Assembly: GCA_001600875.1 (NCBI GenBank)
Contig: BCLD01000010.1
Location: 74,843 to 138,842 of the forward strand
DNA length: 64,000 nt
From: Solicoccozyma terricola
Taxonomy: Eukaryota > Basidiomycota > Tremellomycetes > Filobasidiales > Piskurozymaceae
Direction: 5' to 3'
Under the pieces are notes generated by a model that worked only from the letters and a program-made list of their open reading frames with translations, was not told the origin of the DNA and ran no database searches. Below are positions 46,097 through 56,452 of this stretch, piece by piece (position 1 is the stretch's first letter; every line of letters starts with the position of its first letter). A program made the translations under genes and the position numbers.

Positions 46097-47888
46097 ATGG
46101 CCAGAGGACGAGCACCCAACCTTGCTCTCCCACCAACCCGAGCGCTCACTCAACAACGTGATTACAGAGCACGAAGAGCTGCACGGATTTCCTATTTGGA
46201 GAAAACAAATCGTGATTTATCTGAACAAGTCGAGAGTTTGAAAAGGGAGTTGGCGGATGTTAAAGAAGGGAAAGGAAGAGATAGGGAGGTAGAGAGGGTG
46301 AGTTTTTCAATTCCTTTTTTTTTTTTTTTTTTTGTCTTAGTGCCATTGTCGGTTGTTTCCGTGAAACATGATGTTAATGATACCGCGTTGGCGGCCCTTT
46401 CAGCTTCGACAAGTTCGACAATCCCTTGATCACGCTTTATCGGCTCTCGATGTGATATTACCTCCCTCACCCAACACTGCCAACCGATTATCCGCAGGTG
46501 GAGAAGATGAAAAACCATCAGTTACTCCTGGTTCGATATCATATACTGAATCTTCTTCATCAGCTTCGAGAATGATCGACGAAGACGGTAAAGGGAAGAG
46601 GAAAAGAAAGGTGTATGAGGAGGAGCGGGATAGTGATGAGGATGATGATGATGATGATGTCGAAGATGATGACGGGATTCCAGAGGTCGAAGGAAAAGCA
46701 GCAATTAAAGGAAATAAATGTGGTGGAGGTGTTGAAACAACGAAAAATTGTTGTCCACCTAGGTCAACGCAACCTCCAACCGACGAAACAAAGCGGCAAC
46801 GAGCGACATTAACATATCCCGTCATGTCAACGAGTCCAATGACTTACCCCATTGGCGGATATGGAATGGGACCAGCTTCACATGTGCTTCCTTCACCATC
46901 ACCTTACGGGCGACAGGGAGATGAATACAAGTATCATCCGCAACAGCTGTTACCGCCAATCTTGTCTTTACCTCGTGCGACGTTGGAAAGCTCGCTTCCT
47001 CAGCATTTACAAGCATGGGAAAAGCCACATTTTCAGAACTTGAATGGGTCGATGGAGTCGTCATCGTCTAGGTTGATTGAACGACATTCATATCCTTGGG
47101 GACAGACAGGACAGCAGACAGGACAGCAGACAGGACAGCAGACAGGACAGCAAGTAGGACAGGGACCCTTTCATTATCCGGCTTTACCACCGTTGGGTCA
47201 TCCAGCATATGCCCCTTCCACAGCTGGCTCGATAGCATCGGAAGGCTCAACCGTATCTCATATGCCTGCGCCATCACCAGAACCACATGTCATCGACGTA
47301 CAATATAGGCAGGAGCCTCCACCTAAACCGACTATGATCACATCCGACCCTTCATGCTGTAATGGGTTGTTCGATTGCTCAAGTCTGCCGCAATCGCTCA
47401 AACCCATAATGCATAACGTCTCGATATCTAGTGGCGTAGCAGCTGCTTCAGCTGTTGCGTTAAGTTTTGAAAGAAGTAGTCATCAAGCTCAACGTGGAGT
47501 AGGGGCTAATGAACAAGGAGGCGGAGCGTGGATCGAGAATCAATATGGCTCAGAGAAAATGGTTCAGTCACATTCAGCGACACCGGTGCCGACGACGGGA
47601 GAAGTGACGACGAATGTGGAATGGCAAGAATGGAATAGGAGGGCCAGTGGTACATGGTCGACGAGTACATCGGAAACCAATCTGGCAGATCGATCATCTA
47701 TCGCTAGTGGTTTCGTGACACCATCAGCAAGCACGCTACCAGGTGAAGCGACCAGCATAAGAGGGCGGTCTGACAATGCGAGGCCCGCTATGCAGGTGGT
47801 CGATGCGGGACACGGTGGCTCAACCGACGAAGACAATTGTTGTTGGGGAGTGATGGACTGTGGGCCGAATTCGTCTGCCCCGTTGTAA
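46097..47888 (+). CDS. Atypical bZIP transcription factor with CCxGxxDC motifs, 561 aa
   Basis: Exons 46097-46297 and 46404-47888; the intron contains a poly(T) run. The basic region and zipper are TQQRDYRARRAARISYLEKTNRDL and EQVESLKREL, with Leu heptads in register. The invariant bZIP Asn, eight residues before the conserved Arg, is Ala here. The rest is disordered: an acidic run, a QTGQ tandem repeat, and Cys-containing patches including KNCCPPRS, SCCNGLFDC (residues from 385) and NCCWGVMDC (from 546). The two CCxGxxDC copies suggest a metal or redox-sensing element, as Cys-rich regions do in HapX- or Yap1-type factors, but the spacing is not that of either. Nuclear transcription factor by inference; targets unknown. 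Confidence 0.8.
47099..47162. repeat. 12-bp in-frame minisatellite (QTGQ)n
   Basis: About five units of ACAGGACAGCAG within the bZIP coding sequence, the last ones diverged. The period is a multiple of three, so copy-number change would keep the frame. Confidence 0.85.
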
Positions 47889-48049
47889 GGCATGACACCT
47901 GTACCGCTCATAAAATGCAGCGCAATCGTTATAATCATACAACTCAATTGTCACTTGTTCTCCTACTAACGGAGAGGGAAATGTGGTACTTGGTGTTCCG
48001 CTTGATCCCTCGCCTCTTTTTTTCTTTTTTTGTTCGATGCGTCCTCGCG

Positions 48050-50395
48050 TCAAGCATCGTCGTCATCGTCGTCCGTTAGAACGACTGGCGCGACTCGATG
48101 GCCCCTCGACCTGCTGGCACGGAATGCTCGATCTCTGCGCTCGTCCGAATCCGAGTCTGCGTCACTTGCAATTGCGAGGCGTGCGCGGCGACCGCGGATC
48201 ATTCGAATTATGGCGTCGTCTGAGTTCTCTTCGTCGGAGACAGGGTGCGGAGGTGAGCCGATACGTCGTGCTGCATCGCTGGAACGGTCACAACGAAGTT
48301 CGTCAACGTCGTTCAACAAGGGAATTGGTCCTTCGCACTTACACATGTCCGCCACGCCTTGGCCGAACCCTTGGTTCCGACTCGGCCGTTGATCCAGCCC
48401 TCACTACTCGAGGAGGGCTCGAAACGGCACCCATCACCCTGAACTCTCCGCCGTCTTCATCTGACGACTCCGGCAACAGCGCCTCGCCAGCATTGCCATC
48501 CTCATCACCATCGTCAATGAAACTGCCGCCGTAGTCAGATTCGGGGTACAGCTCATCAAAGTCCAGGTCGGCAGGAACAGGGCCATCGAAATCTTCGTCG
48601 GCCGACCCCCCACTGGCTCTCAAGTCATTGTCTTCATCTCCAGAGCCGAACATGTTCCGTCCCACCCACCGCACGCGGTTTCGAAGTGCTCGGATTGGCG
48701 ATCGATAGCCTCGATTCCTGTAAGGACGTCGTGTATCGCTGTTGTCTGACTGCGTCTCCGATTCATCGACACTTGCTTCGTCGGAGATGAAACCAGCAAA
48801 ACCCCCGTGCCGCAGATCATCGCCGTCTTCGCTTCCTAGACCCATCGACCCTTCCTCCGATATTATGTCACTGAATTGCTCCCCGCAGTTGAAGCATTCC
48901 CCGCCCTCAACTTCGCCACCGCAATCTCTACACCTTCTGACCCGATCTTGTTGATCAAAGTACCACTTGCTCGGTCCTTTGTCCTTGAATAACCCTTCCC
49001 AGATATCTCCAACCGGTTCCACGGTGCTCCTGTTTGGCGCCGACGGATCCTCTACGGCTTCGATATCTAGCTGGCCACGAATCGCATCAAGAAGATGCTT
49101 GGTGGTGTAATTTGGGATTGGCTTGGCAGAGACAGGCGTTCGGCATGTGAAGCAGCATTTCGTGCGAGTAGCGTGGTGGTCGTCGGGTCGGTAGTCTTCG
49201 TTGAGACCAAGAGGGTGGAGGAGGCAGTTTGGTGATTTGAACCAGGAGAGGAGGCTGCGGGGTGAAGTTGGAAGACGTTAAGGAATTTGCCCTCTGGTCT
49301 CGGAATCTCGGATATGGTACTGCTTACCAGGGAGCACATGCAGTATGACCACAAGGCGCGAGACTACCAACATAAGAATGTCTCTTTGTCAGTCACGGTG
49401 GACAAATATCAACGACGCAAACACTCACACATGAGGGTTCACAAACATCTCCAAGCACACATTACAAGTCACCGCCTGCTTGACTGCGTCGATTGTGCCA
49501 TTTTGCGCAATGATTGTCTGTCCTCCTCAAACTCAGCACATCAGCACCCGTTCTGACACCTCACAGCAATTACCTGACCACTCACAGAGTTCTTGAAGGC
49601 GATCTCTCCCCTTGCCAATTTAAGTTCTCCCTTCATCTTCGTCCTTTCTTTCTCCTCTTCTTCCTTTAACAATTGAGCTGCTTGCTCTCGTTCGCGATCG
49701 GCGAGCAGCTCAGTTTCCTTTAATCTCTGAGCGGACCGGTAAGCGGCGAGATCGGTACTTATGACGGGGTCGGTGATGGTGGAATCCTTATTTGAGGAAG
49801 GTTCTGAACTAGGTGCTTGCGAAAGAGGTTTACCAAAATATCGACTGGATCGGTTGGTGTTTTCCAAAGAACGGCTCTTGCCCTTCCCTCTTTGAGAATT
49901 GCCCTCCCCCTTCACTTCGCCAAGTTCATTGCGGTCTTCGATCTTGATATTGTTGGCTGTACTATTCGTGATTTCTTGCGTTTCTCCATGCACCTCGTCA
50001 TCCCGTTCTTTCACCTGCTCGTCCTGTCGTTCCGTCCTTCGCCGCTTTGTCCCTCGACTACCACTGGACACACAACTCTGAGCAGACGTGATTGAAGAAT
50101 CCATCGAAAGCGCTCCTGGCGCCTCGGCACTCTGCAATCTAGAAACTCGATTCGGGTCGGTTGACCAGACGCTTCCTCTCATCCCTCCGGTAATGGATGG
50201 ACCATCGGATCCACCATCTGCCAGTCCACTCGCGGACCCATCACCACTCTGGAAAGCGGGGTTACTTGATGGACCGGCAGTGAATGGTAAAGCCTGCTTC
50301 TTCCTTCTCGTCCTGTTGCGCTTGTTACCGCGTGAGTCGTGGATGGGCGTCGTCGTGTGCGTGGATGAGGGGCCAGCTTGAGATTCGTCCGGCAT
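48050..50395 (-). CDS. RING-finger protein (putative E3 ligase), 691 aa, 5 exons
   Basis: Exons: 50395-49586, 49517-49429, 49363-49328 (36 nt), 49254-48343, 48278-48050. The N-terminal 240 residues are disordered and charged with a helical Glu-rich part (REREQAAQLLKEEEEKER). The RING is split over three exons: CNVCLEMFVNPHV, LAPCGHTACAPC, and later KCCFTCRTPV, a C3HC4 pattern. Beyond it lies GDIWEGLFKDKGPSKWYFDQQDRVRRC with two more CxxC pairs (CRDCGG, CFNCGEQF), probably a small zinc knuckle, then an acidic tail. Ubiquitin ligase activity is inferred from the RING. The ATG at 50590 is an in-frame alternative start. The final exon is supported by GTAAGT and a good acceptor. Confidence 0.82.
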
Positions 50396-50814
50396 GGCTG
50401 TTGTAAAGAAAGAGGAGGTTGTGTTGTGGATCTGGTTGAGGTAATAGAAGACAGTCCTGCTAATGTCCCAAGCGGTTCGAAAGGCAGTGGGAAGGTGGTC
50501 GTTGGCGACTGGACAAGTGCTGGATGGTAGGTATGCATCGACACTGTTAACTTTGTGACGCAGCGGTTGCGATGTAAAATCACGTGCCATCCATCTACAA
50601 CCACATCCTCGTCGTCAAGTAAATTCTAATATACAACGGCGTGAGTCGTAGAACGGGAGACCGGAGCTCGTAGTGAGCGCAGAGAGCGGTGGTAGTGCCA
50701 GATGAATCGCGGGAGTCGTAACGTCATCAAAGCAGAGCAGGTCGTTAGTAACAAAATAAAGCGTGTCGGATGAAGGAGACGTCCAGAAGAGGAGGTGGAT
50801 ACAATTCGTGTGAA
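50396..50814. other. Intergenic region with CACGTG
   Basis: 419 bp between two minus-strand genes; CACGTG at 50581-50586, 186 bp upstream of the RING gene start. If the in-frame ATG at 50590 were the true start, the site would fall inside the coding region. Nothing coding is otherwise clear. Confidence 0.45.
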
Positions 50815-52581
50815 TCATGTAGGCTTGGATGGTTGTGTGCCAGTTGGGAGTAGACGCGCGAGCATTTTATCCAGCTCGATGTCCATTGATCGTCCATCAC
50901 GGAAGCCGAAGCGCACGCCTGCCTTTTGCATAGCTTCAACGAGCAGTTTAGGGTGGAAAGGGAAAGCGTCCGAGGAGTCAACGTCACTTGAGGAGCTGAC
51001 ATCGTCGTGGGGATCAGGTGGATCGATATTCTCGGTCTCTGGGATGTAGTTTTCATTCGAACTTTCTTGGCGTCTACAGCTGAGACGGGTTTCACTCAAC
51101 CAGTTGATGATGCGCTGAGGTTGTTCGCTTGGAGCCGAAGTTGGATCTGGCATCGCCTTTTTGCGGTCAGATAACAAGTCAGAGAAAGAGTCTAACTATG
51201 TATACTCACGTTCTCGTTCTTCTCCTTTGCCTTTGGACTGATCGGCGTTCGTGCGTTCCTTCTTTCTGCCTTTGATATGATGTCCATCCCCATCGTCATC
51301 TCTCTTCCTACTCTTCCTCATCGCATCTCCTCTTCCTTCTTGGCCACCGCCCTCTCCCTGGCCCCCACCAGCACCCTCATTCCCATCTCCGTCAGTTGAT
51401 GGCTGTTTTGCTTGATCCGCTGCCTTCTTCTGCTTGGCCCTCAAAGCCTTCTTGGCATCGTTGAAAGTGTTCACCCTATCGAGGACCGGTCCCAGGGATT
51501 CGGCATCATTGATTTGTTGAAACGCAAGGTGTGATGAGGGGGGAGTTGGGAGAAGGTTATTGACGGAACGCAGTGAGGGAGGACACCTATTTTGGAGGAT
51601 GCAATGCTCTGCAATCTTCAGACTTGACCGCTGAAATCTCCACAAACGGAAAAGCGAACTTTCGGGTAGAGTATATTCCGGTGACATGCATGCACGATCT
51701 GGTAGCTGATTCGGAATATCCTGCTCGCCGATTGGGCAGTCTTGAAAGCTAGGATTCACCATGTGGAGGGACACGCTTCCGTCCTTGACTTCAATCAGGA
51801 AACGCTCATCCTCATCTATTAAGATCCGTTGATACCTGTTGTTGCAGAGAAAGAGGCCCATCCGCGTACCACAGATACCGTGTGCGGCGTAAAGGTACCA
51901 CAGTGCTTGGCTTAGGCCGGTGGAATGTCGCTCGTCCCACTTGTGGCTGGCCTTAACGTCCTTGCGATTCAGCGCTTTGAGCTCCATCACCAGCGTTGCG
52001 TGCACTCGGCCATTCGTCCAATACGTCGTCATATCCGGCTTGTAGGCACCTCCAGATTCGGAGGAGACAAGACTAGCGGAAGATGATGCACCAGGTCCGG
52101 TAGACGCTGACGGCCGAGATGAGGCTGCTCGCTCCCGCGGGACTGGACCGGACCGTGTCGAAGTCGAAGCGGTCACAGAGACCATTGAGATGGTTTCTTC
52201 GTTACCCGCCGAAGAATGCCCTGGTGCAGTCGCATGCGGGAGGAGGTTTGCTGCGGTGAGCAAGCATTGATGATACAACTTGTAAGGGATGGACTCCTTC
52301 CACATATCGTCGTGCATTGCATTCAGTCGAATTCCGGGGTCCATGTCGATGAAGATGGAATTGTGACTGCCGAGCTGGAATAGCCTCTGACAAGCCTTGT
52401 GAAAAGCGACCAGGAGTATTGCTTCGGAGGGGAAGGTCAACGAGTCGAAGCTGGCGGCCTCCCCACTGGGATATCGCCCGAGAAAACGTTGAACCTCTGC
52501 CGTGCTCGCCCAGGATGCGCAGTTGTCCTCGTCTACGGGCGGCCAGCTGATGTATGTGGGACCTGGTTGAGAGATGCTCAT
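50815..52581 (-). CDS. Putative PD-(D/E)XK-fold protein of unknown function, about 540-570 aa
   Basis: A long first exon (52581-51210) starts MSISQPGPTYISWPP. Its folded core includes KPDMTTYW (D183), TLVMELKALN (E200, K202) and LSQALWYLYAA (Q225), matching the D-(x)n-ExK ... Q order of the PD-(D/E)XK nuclease superfamily, followed by a beta-rich segment (RMGLFLCNN, RFLIEVKDG). The region after residue 370 is basic and disordered. A second coding segment reads PETENIDPPDPHDD, KLLVEAMQKAGVRFGF and MLARLLPTG and ends at 50815. The junction is not resolved: the strong donor at 51209 leaves phase 1, and the in-frame acceptor that fits is near 51066, while the nearest acceptors give stops. Nuclease activity is a fold-based guess. 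Confidence 0.6.
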
Positions 52582-52631
52582 GATGATCTGACGCTCATAA
52601 TGCTCATGCTCATGCTCATGCTCATGCTCAT
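52578..52631 (-). promoter_or_regulatory. Repeat-encoded upstream ORF (ATGAGC)n overlapping the main start
   Basis: Reading the minus strand, ATGAGC is repeated five times, then ATT and a sixth ATGAGC, giving an 18-codon uORF whose TGA stop overlaps the main ATG by four bases (ATGA, 52581-52578). It contains six in-frame ATGs. Whether the mRNA begins upstream of it is unknown. Confidence 0.55.
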
Positions 52632-52802
52632 GCTCCTGGGCGGGGAGGGGGATGACACGTCATTTTGATAGTCATTCATCACTTTGATTCAATTACGTCA
52701 GCACTGTTCGCCACCCGCACCATACAACCCGATCATACGCCCATCCCTATATCTGCAACGGGCCCAAGGACGGACTTGTGTCGAAGCAGTGCGTTGGCTG
52801 TC

Positions 52803-52855
52803 GGGTCGGGTCGGGTCAGGGTCAGGATCAGGGTCAGGATCAGGATCAGGATCAA
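52803..52855. repeat. TCGGG / TCAGGR short tandem repeat
   Basis: Three TCGGG pentamers followed by about six TCAGGG/TCAGGA hexamers, just past the 3' end of the F-box-like gene. Part of a 301-bp spacer (52582-52882) with nothing else recognisable. Confidence 0.8.
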
Positions 52856-52882
52856 ACACCCCTCGTCTGCTTCCATCATCCG

Positions 52883-54865
52883 CTAAAACCACTCACTGTA
52901 TTCCTCCGCCACCGTCTTCCCCTCCGCCTTGCACCCGTCACAAACCTCCAACAACAATCTCTTATGCCTATCGCTCACCACCCCATCTTTCACCCGGCCT
53001 CCGCTTCCCTTTCTAACCACATCGATATCCTCCTTTGCCTCGCAGAATACATGTTCCGACGTTTCCACACCGACTTTAACGAATTGAACACCATCAGCGT
53101 CAGCAAGTCGTTCGAGAATCATCATATGGTTCTCATGTTGTTCCCGAAGTTTTTGTAATTTGTGAGTCGAGGAGATGGATCCTGTTCCGATGGGTACAGG
53201 GAAATATTGATGGTCTGATTCGCCGGATCGGGTGGTGGTGAGATGATCTTGATGTGGTGGTGGTGTTGTTGGTGAATCAACGCCGAGTCGTTCAAGTGTG
53301 TGTGTTAGCGATTGTGATCGTTCCCTTTGACTATCCATCGGAGATCGAACGGTAGAACCAGAACCCCTCGTAGTCACCATATCCGGTCTTTGCCATAACT
53401 CTGCATACCTAATCTCCAACCCGAGTCTTTTACCTTCTTCCGTTCTCAACGCAATCGCCATTTCCCTCCTTGCAACTCTAGCCTCTTCAACCACTCTGAA
53501 AAGCATGTAATATGGTAGATCCGAAATTGATCCTCTCCATGTGATTGTTTTCAGGAATGGAAATGATCCTGAGATTATGGAACCACCGTTGAATCGAGGT
53601 TGTGGAGTTGATGATGGGAAATTGGAAGATGAAGTGATTAGGATTGAAGAAGTGTATGATGGGATTGAATCGGCGACAAGTGCCCAACATTGACCTTCTA
53701 ATCGTAGGTGTTCGTATGGTGCTCTGTGGGGGTGGGGGTGGGNNNNNNNNNNNNNNNNNNNNNNNNNNNNNNNNNNNNNNNNNNNNNNNNNGGGGGGGGG
53801 CGAAAGAGAAAAAGAAAAAGAAAAAGAAAACGACAAAGGAAAAGAAAAAGAAAAGAAATCAGTAACAAACGCCCCCCCCCCCCCTCCTCCGCTCGCTCTC
53901 GCTCGCCCGCTTGCTCACAATTGAAACACTGCCTGTTCCATCGTATGACATTCTCTCAAAACCAACGTCTTCAAATTCCTAAACCCATCACCTTTAATCC
54001 CCTTCCTAAACATTATCAAAACTCCCACCGCTTCCTTTTTCTGACTTGCACTTTTCCCATAACCCATTTCCGGTCTCCATTCGTAATTCCCACTTGATCT
54101 TCCATATCTAGATGATTGTGATAAAGCAATTGCTTCCCATGCTTTATCACGAGGATCAACCATATCCCATTTCCCATTAGGTTCGATTGTTAATGTTCGA
54201 ACGTATGAATGAGTAGTTGGAGATGGAAGGGAAATGAATTTGTATAGTTGGATACGGGTGTGGATCGTAGGTGAGGTGTAGAGGAGGTTGTAGAGGATTG
54301 GTAAGGTGGATTTACAAAGTCGAAGGAGAGGGTTGATTCGAAGTCTGTGTGGGGTGGGGTGGGGTGGGGGGAAGGTAAGGGAGGTAGGTGGTGTTGCATT
54401 TGGGAAGGTCTTTATTATCAGTCACTTTTCTCCTCTCATCTCTCTCTTACACCGGTAATCGTCCCCCGGTAATCGCCCCCTTTCCCCCCTCCTCCCACCC
54501 CCACCCACCACTCACCTCCTATCAATCGCACAAAACCCAATATAAATCTCAAAAATAACAATCATCAAATCCATAGGTAATGGTAATTCATTACCCATTT
54601 TACCCTTCTTTTTCACTTCCATCTCCTTGTCCTTGTCCTTGTCCTTGTCTTTGTCCTTCTTGGTCTTATCATCACGATCACGAGTTATAGTTCTTCGAAT
54701 TGTATTCCCAATCCTATCGATTGATTTATCCGAATGATTTACCGTTCCAGTCCCAGTTCCAGTTCCAGTACTCGTACTCGTACTTGTACCAGTCCCTAAC
54801 CCTAACCCTACTCCTGCGCTGACCCCTGATACGAATGATAAAGAAGCTGATCGGAGTCGATGCAT
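52883..54865 (-). CDS. F-box-like protein, 538 aa, 3 exons
   Basis: Exons: 54865-54516, 54344-53919, 53723-52883. A low-complexity N-terminus (Thr/Gly/Ser repeats, then a KD repeat) leads to NELPLPMDLMIVIFEIYIGFCAIDRR and LLRLCKSTLPILYNLLYTSP, an F-box-like helix arrangement as in fungal F-box/LRR-type proteins. Then RTLTIEPNGKWDMVDPRDKAWE and LKTLVLREC resemble irregular leucine-rich segments. Exon 3 continues LRLEGQCWALVADSIPSY and ends CDGCKAEGKTVAEEYSEWF. If it is an F-box protein it would bind Skp1 in an SCF ligase; this is an inference. Intron 2 holds an N gap between G runs and a separate 14-bp C run. CACGTG lies 132 bp upstream. Confidence 0.72.
53743..53791. other. Assembly gap (49 N) between G runs
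   Basis: Inside intron 2 of the F-box-like gene, with G-rich sequence before and a G run after it. Confidence 0.95.
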
Positions 54866-56452
54866 GATGATGTGTGTGGGGGGTTAGGGGGTGGGGTCAG
54901 GGGTTGGGGGGTGGATGTGTGTGTGTGTGGATGGTGTGTGGGACGATTGGGTGGCTGGGTCGCCGGTGGCTGTGATTGATCCGGGGACCCCATTTGCACG
55001 TGACACAGTGGCGAATCAACCCCGAAGGGGAGGGAGGGGAGGGGGAGGGAGACCGGTTTGGGAGGGCCATACAGAGAGGATGCGGGGTGGGGAATGAAAA
55101 GACGGTCTAGTTTGTATTTCTCATTTGTTGTATTTTCGTATGTTTTGGGTTGGGTGAACAGAGAAGAGAAGAGAAGAGAAGAGGCAAGGGCGCGTGGGTT
55201 GGTTGGTTGGTGGGTGGGTGGTTGTTCAGGCCGTTCAGGCCGTTGATGGGGATTGGATTGCAAGTGACACTCCCCCTGTACGATTCCCCCTCCTCTGTCT
55301 CCTGGCTGAGCGGTAGACTGGATTGTCATACCTCGTACCCTCCCCGGTACCCTGTACCCCGTACCGTTGCTACCTATCTCCCCCCTCCCCCGCTCCCCAC
55401 CACCACCCTGTGTCCCATCCACGTGATCCTCCCCTCCTCCCCCTTCCCCTCCTCGATATCCCCAACGCGTTCCACAGCCAGTCCAGTCCAGTCCAAGTCC
55501 ATTCCATTCCAAGTCCATCCACCACCACTCTCCCACCCTCCCCCCCACCCACCAGTCTCTCATCTAGTTCATCCACTGTCCAACCGGTAACCGGCAACCG
55601 GTAACCTCGGCCTTGAACAAATACCCCGTGGTTCCCTTCCCCCCGTTCCCCCCGTTCACTTCCCCAAACATTCCCCACCCCAATACTTGTTCCAAAAAAA
55701 CAAGGTGCTCCGCATTTTTGTTTCTTATTCCTTCTTTCCTTCTTCTTCTTGCGTTCCGCCGGAGAACCTTTTGGCTCGATTTCTCAAAGTGAAAGCCGCG
55801 GACGTTTTTTTTTCCCTTAATTGTTCGGTCGTTGTTCGGAGGAAGGAGGAAGGTATTAACGATCAACGATCAACTACAAGCTATAGTACTCGAGTGGCGT
55901 GGTATCACTCTTCCCCCTCCCCCCCCTCCCACCTCACACCTCACACCTCACACCCCCGGTTCTCTCACAAGTTCATCTACGACCCGACTGAAGAAAGTTG
56001 GATTCTCGAAAACACCAACCAAGCCCAAACGAGACGAGACGAGACGAGAATAACCGGGAAAAACAACCAATCAACCAAGGGGTGGGATAAAGATCTGAAT
56101 TCAAAAGGAAAAAGGAAAAAAAAAACAACAACAATAATAATAACATTAACAACAACTAGGATTAATTCGGTTAACTCGTCGTATTCTATCCTATCCTATC
56201 CTATCCTATCCTATCATTACTGTATTTGGTCGTCGTATTCAAAGGATTTCCCTCAATACTAGGTTTCTTTTTTTTTTTTGGCAAATTCAACGAAAATAAA
56301 ATTCCCAATCGAATATCGAACCTAATCGAATCAATCAATACGCACACTCACACACGCACGTACACGCACGAAAGAAGAGACGAAAGACGACGACGACGAC
56401 GACGAGGAACGAAAGACGAAAATCGAAAGACGATATCATCATCATCATCATC
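54866..56452. other. Divergent intergenic region, C-rich and repeat-rich
   Basis: 1.59 kb with CACGTG at 54997-55002 and 55420-55425, GAGAA and GAGAC short repeats, a nested ACCGGTAACCGG element (about 55578-55604) and CTCACAC repeats near 55930. Frames are Pro- or Gly-rich noise; no gene seen. It probably contains the long 5' leader of the Nudix gene. Confidence 0.5.
56186..56214. repeat. (CCTAT)n pentamer repeat
   Basis: About five to six CTATC/CCTAT units upstream of the Nudix gene start. Confidence 0.85.

Noticed and set aside
47099..47162. CRISPR-like periodic repeat
   Set aside because: A simple 12-bp coding minisatellite without spacers; the genome is eukaryotic.
47983..48534. Plus-strand frame opposite the 3' end of the RING gene
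   Set aside because: Antisense shadow of the Arg/Asp-rich RING C-terminal exons.
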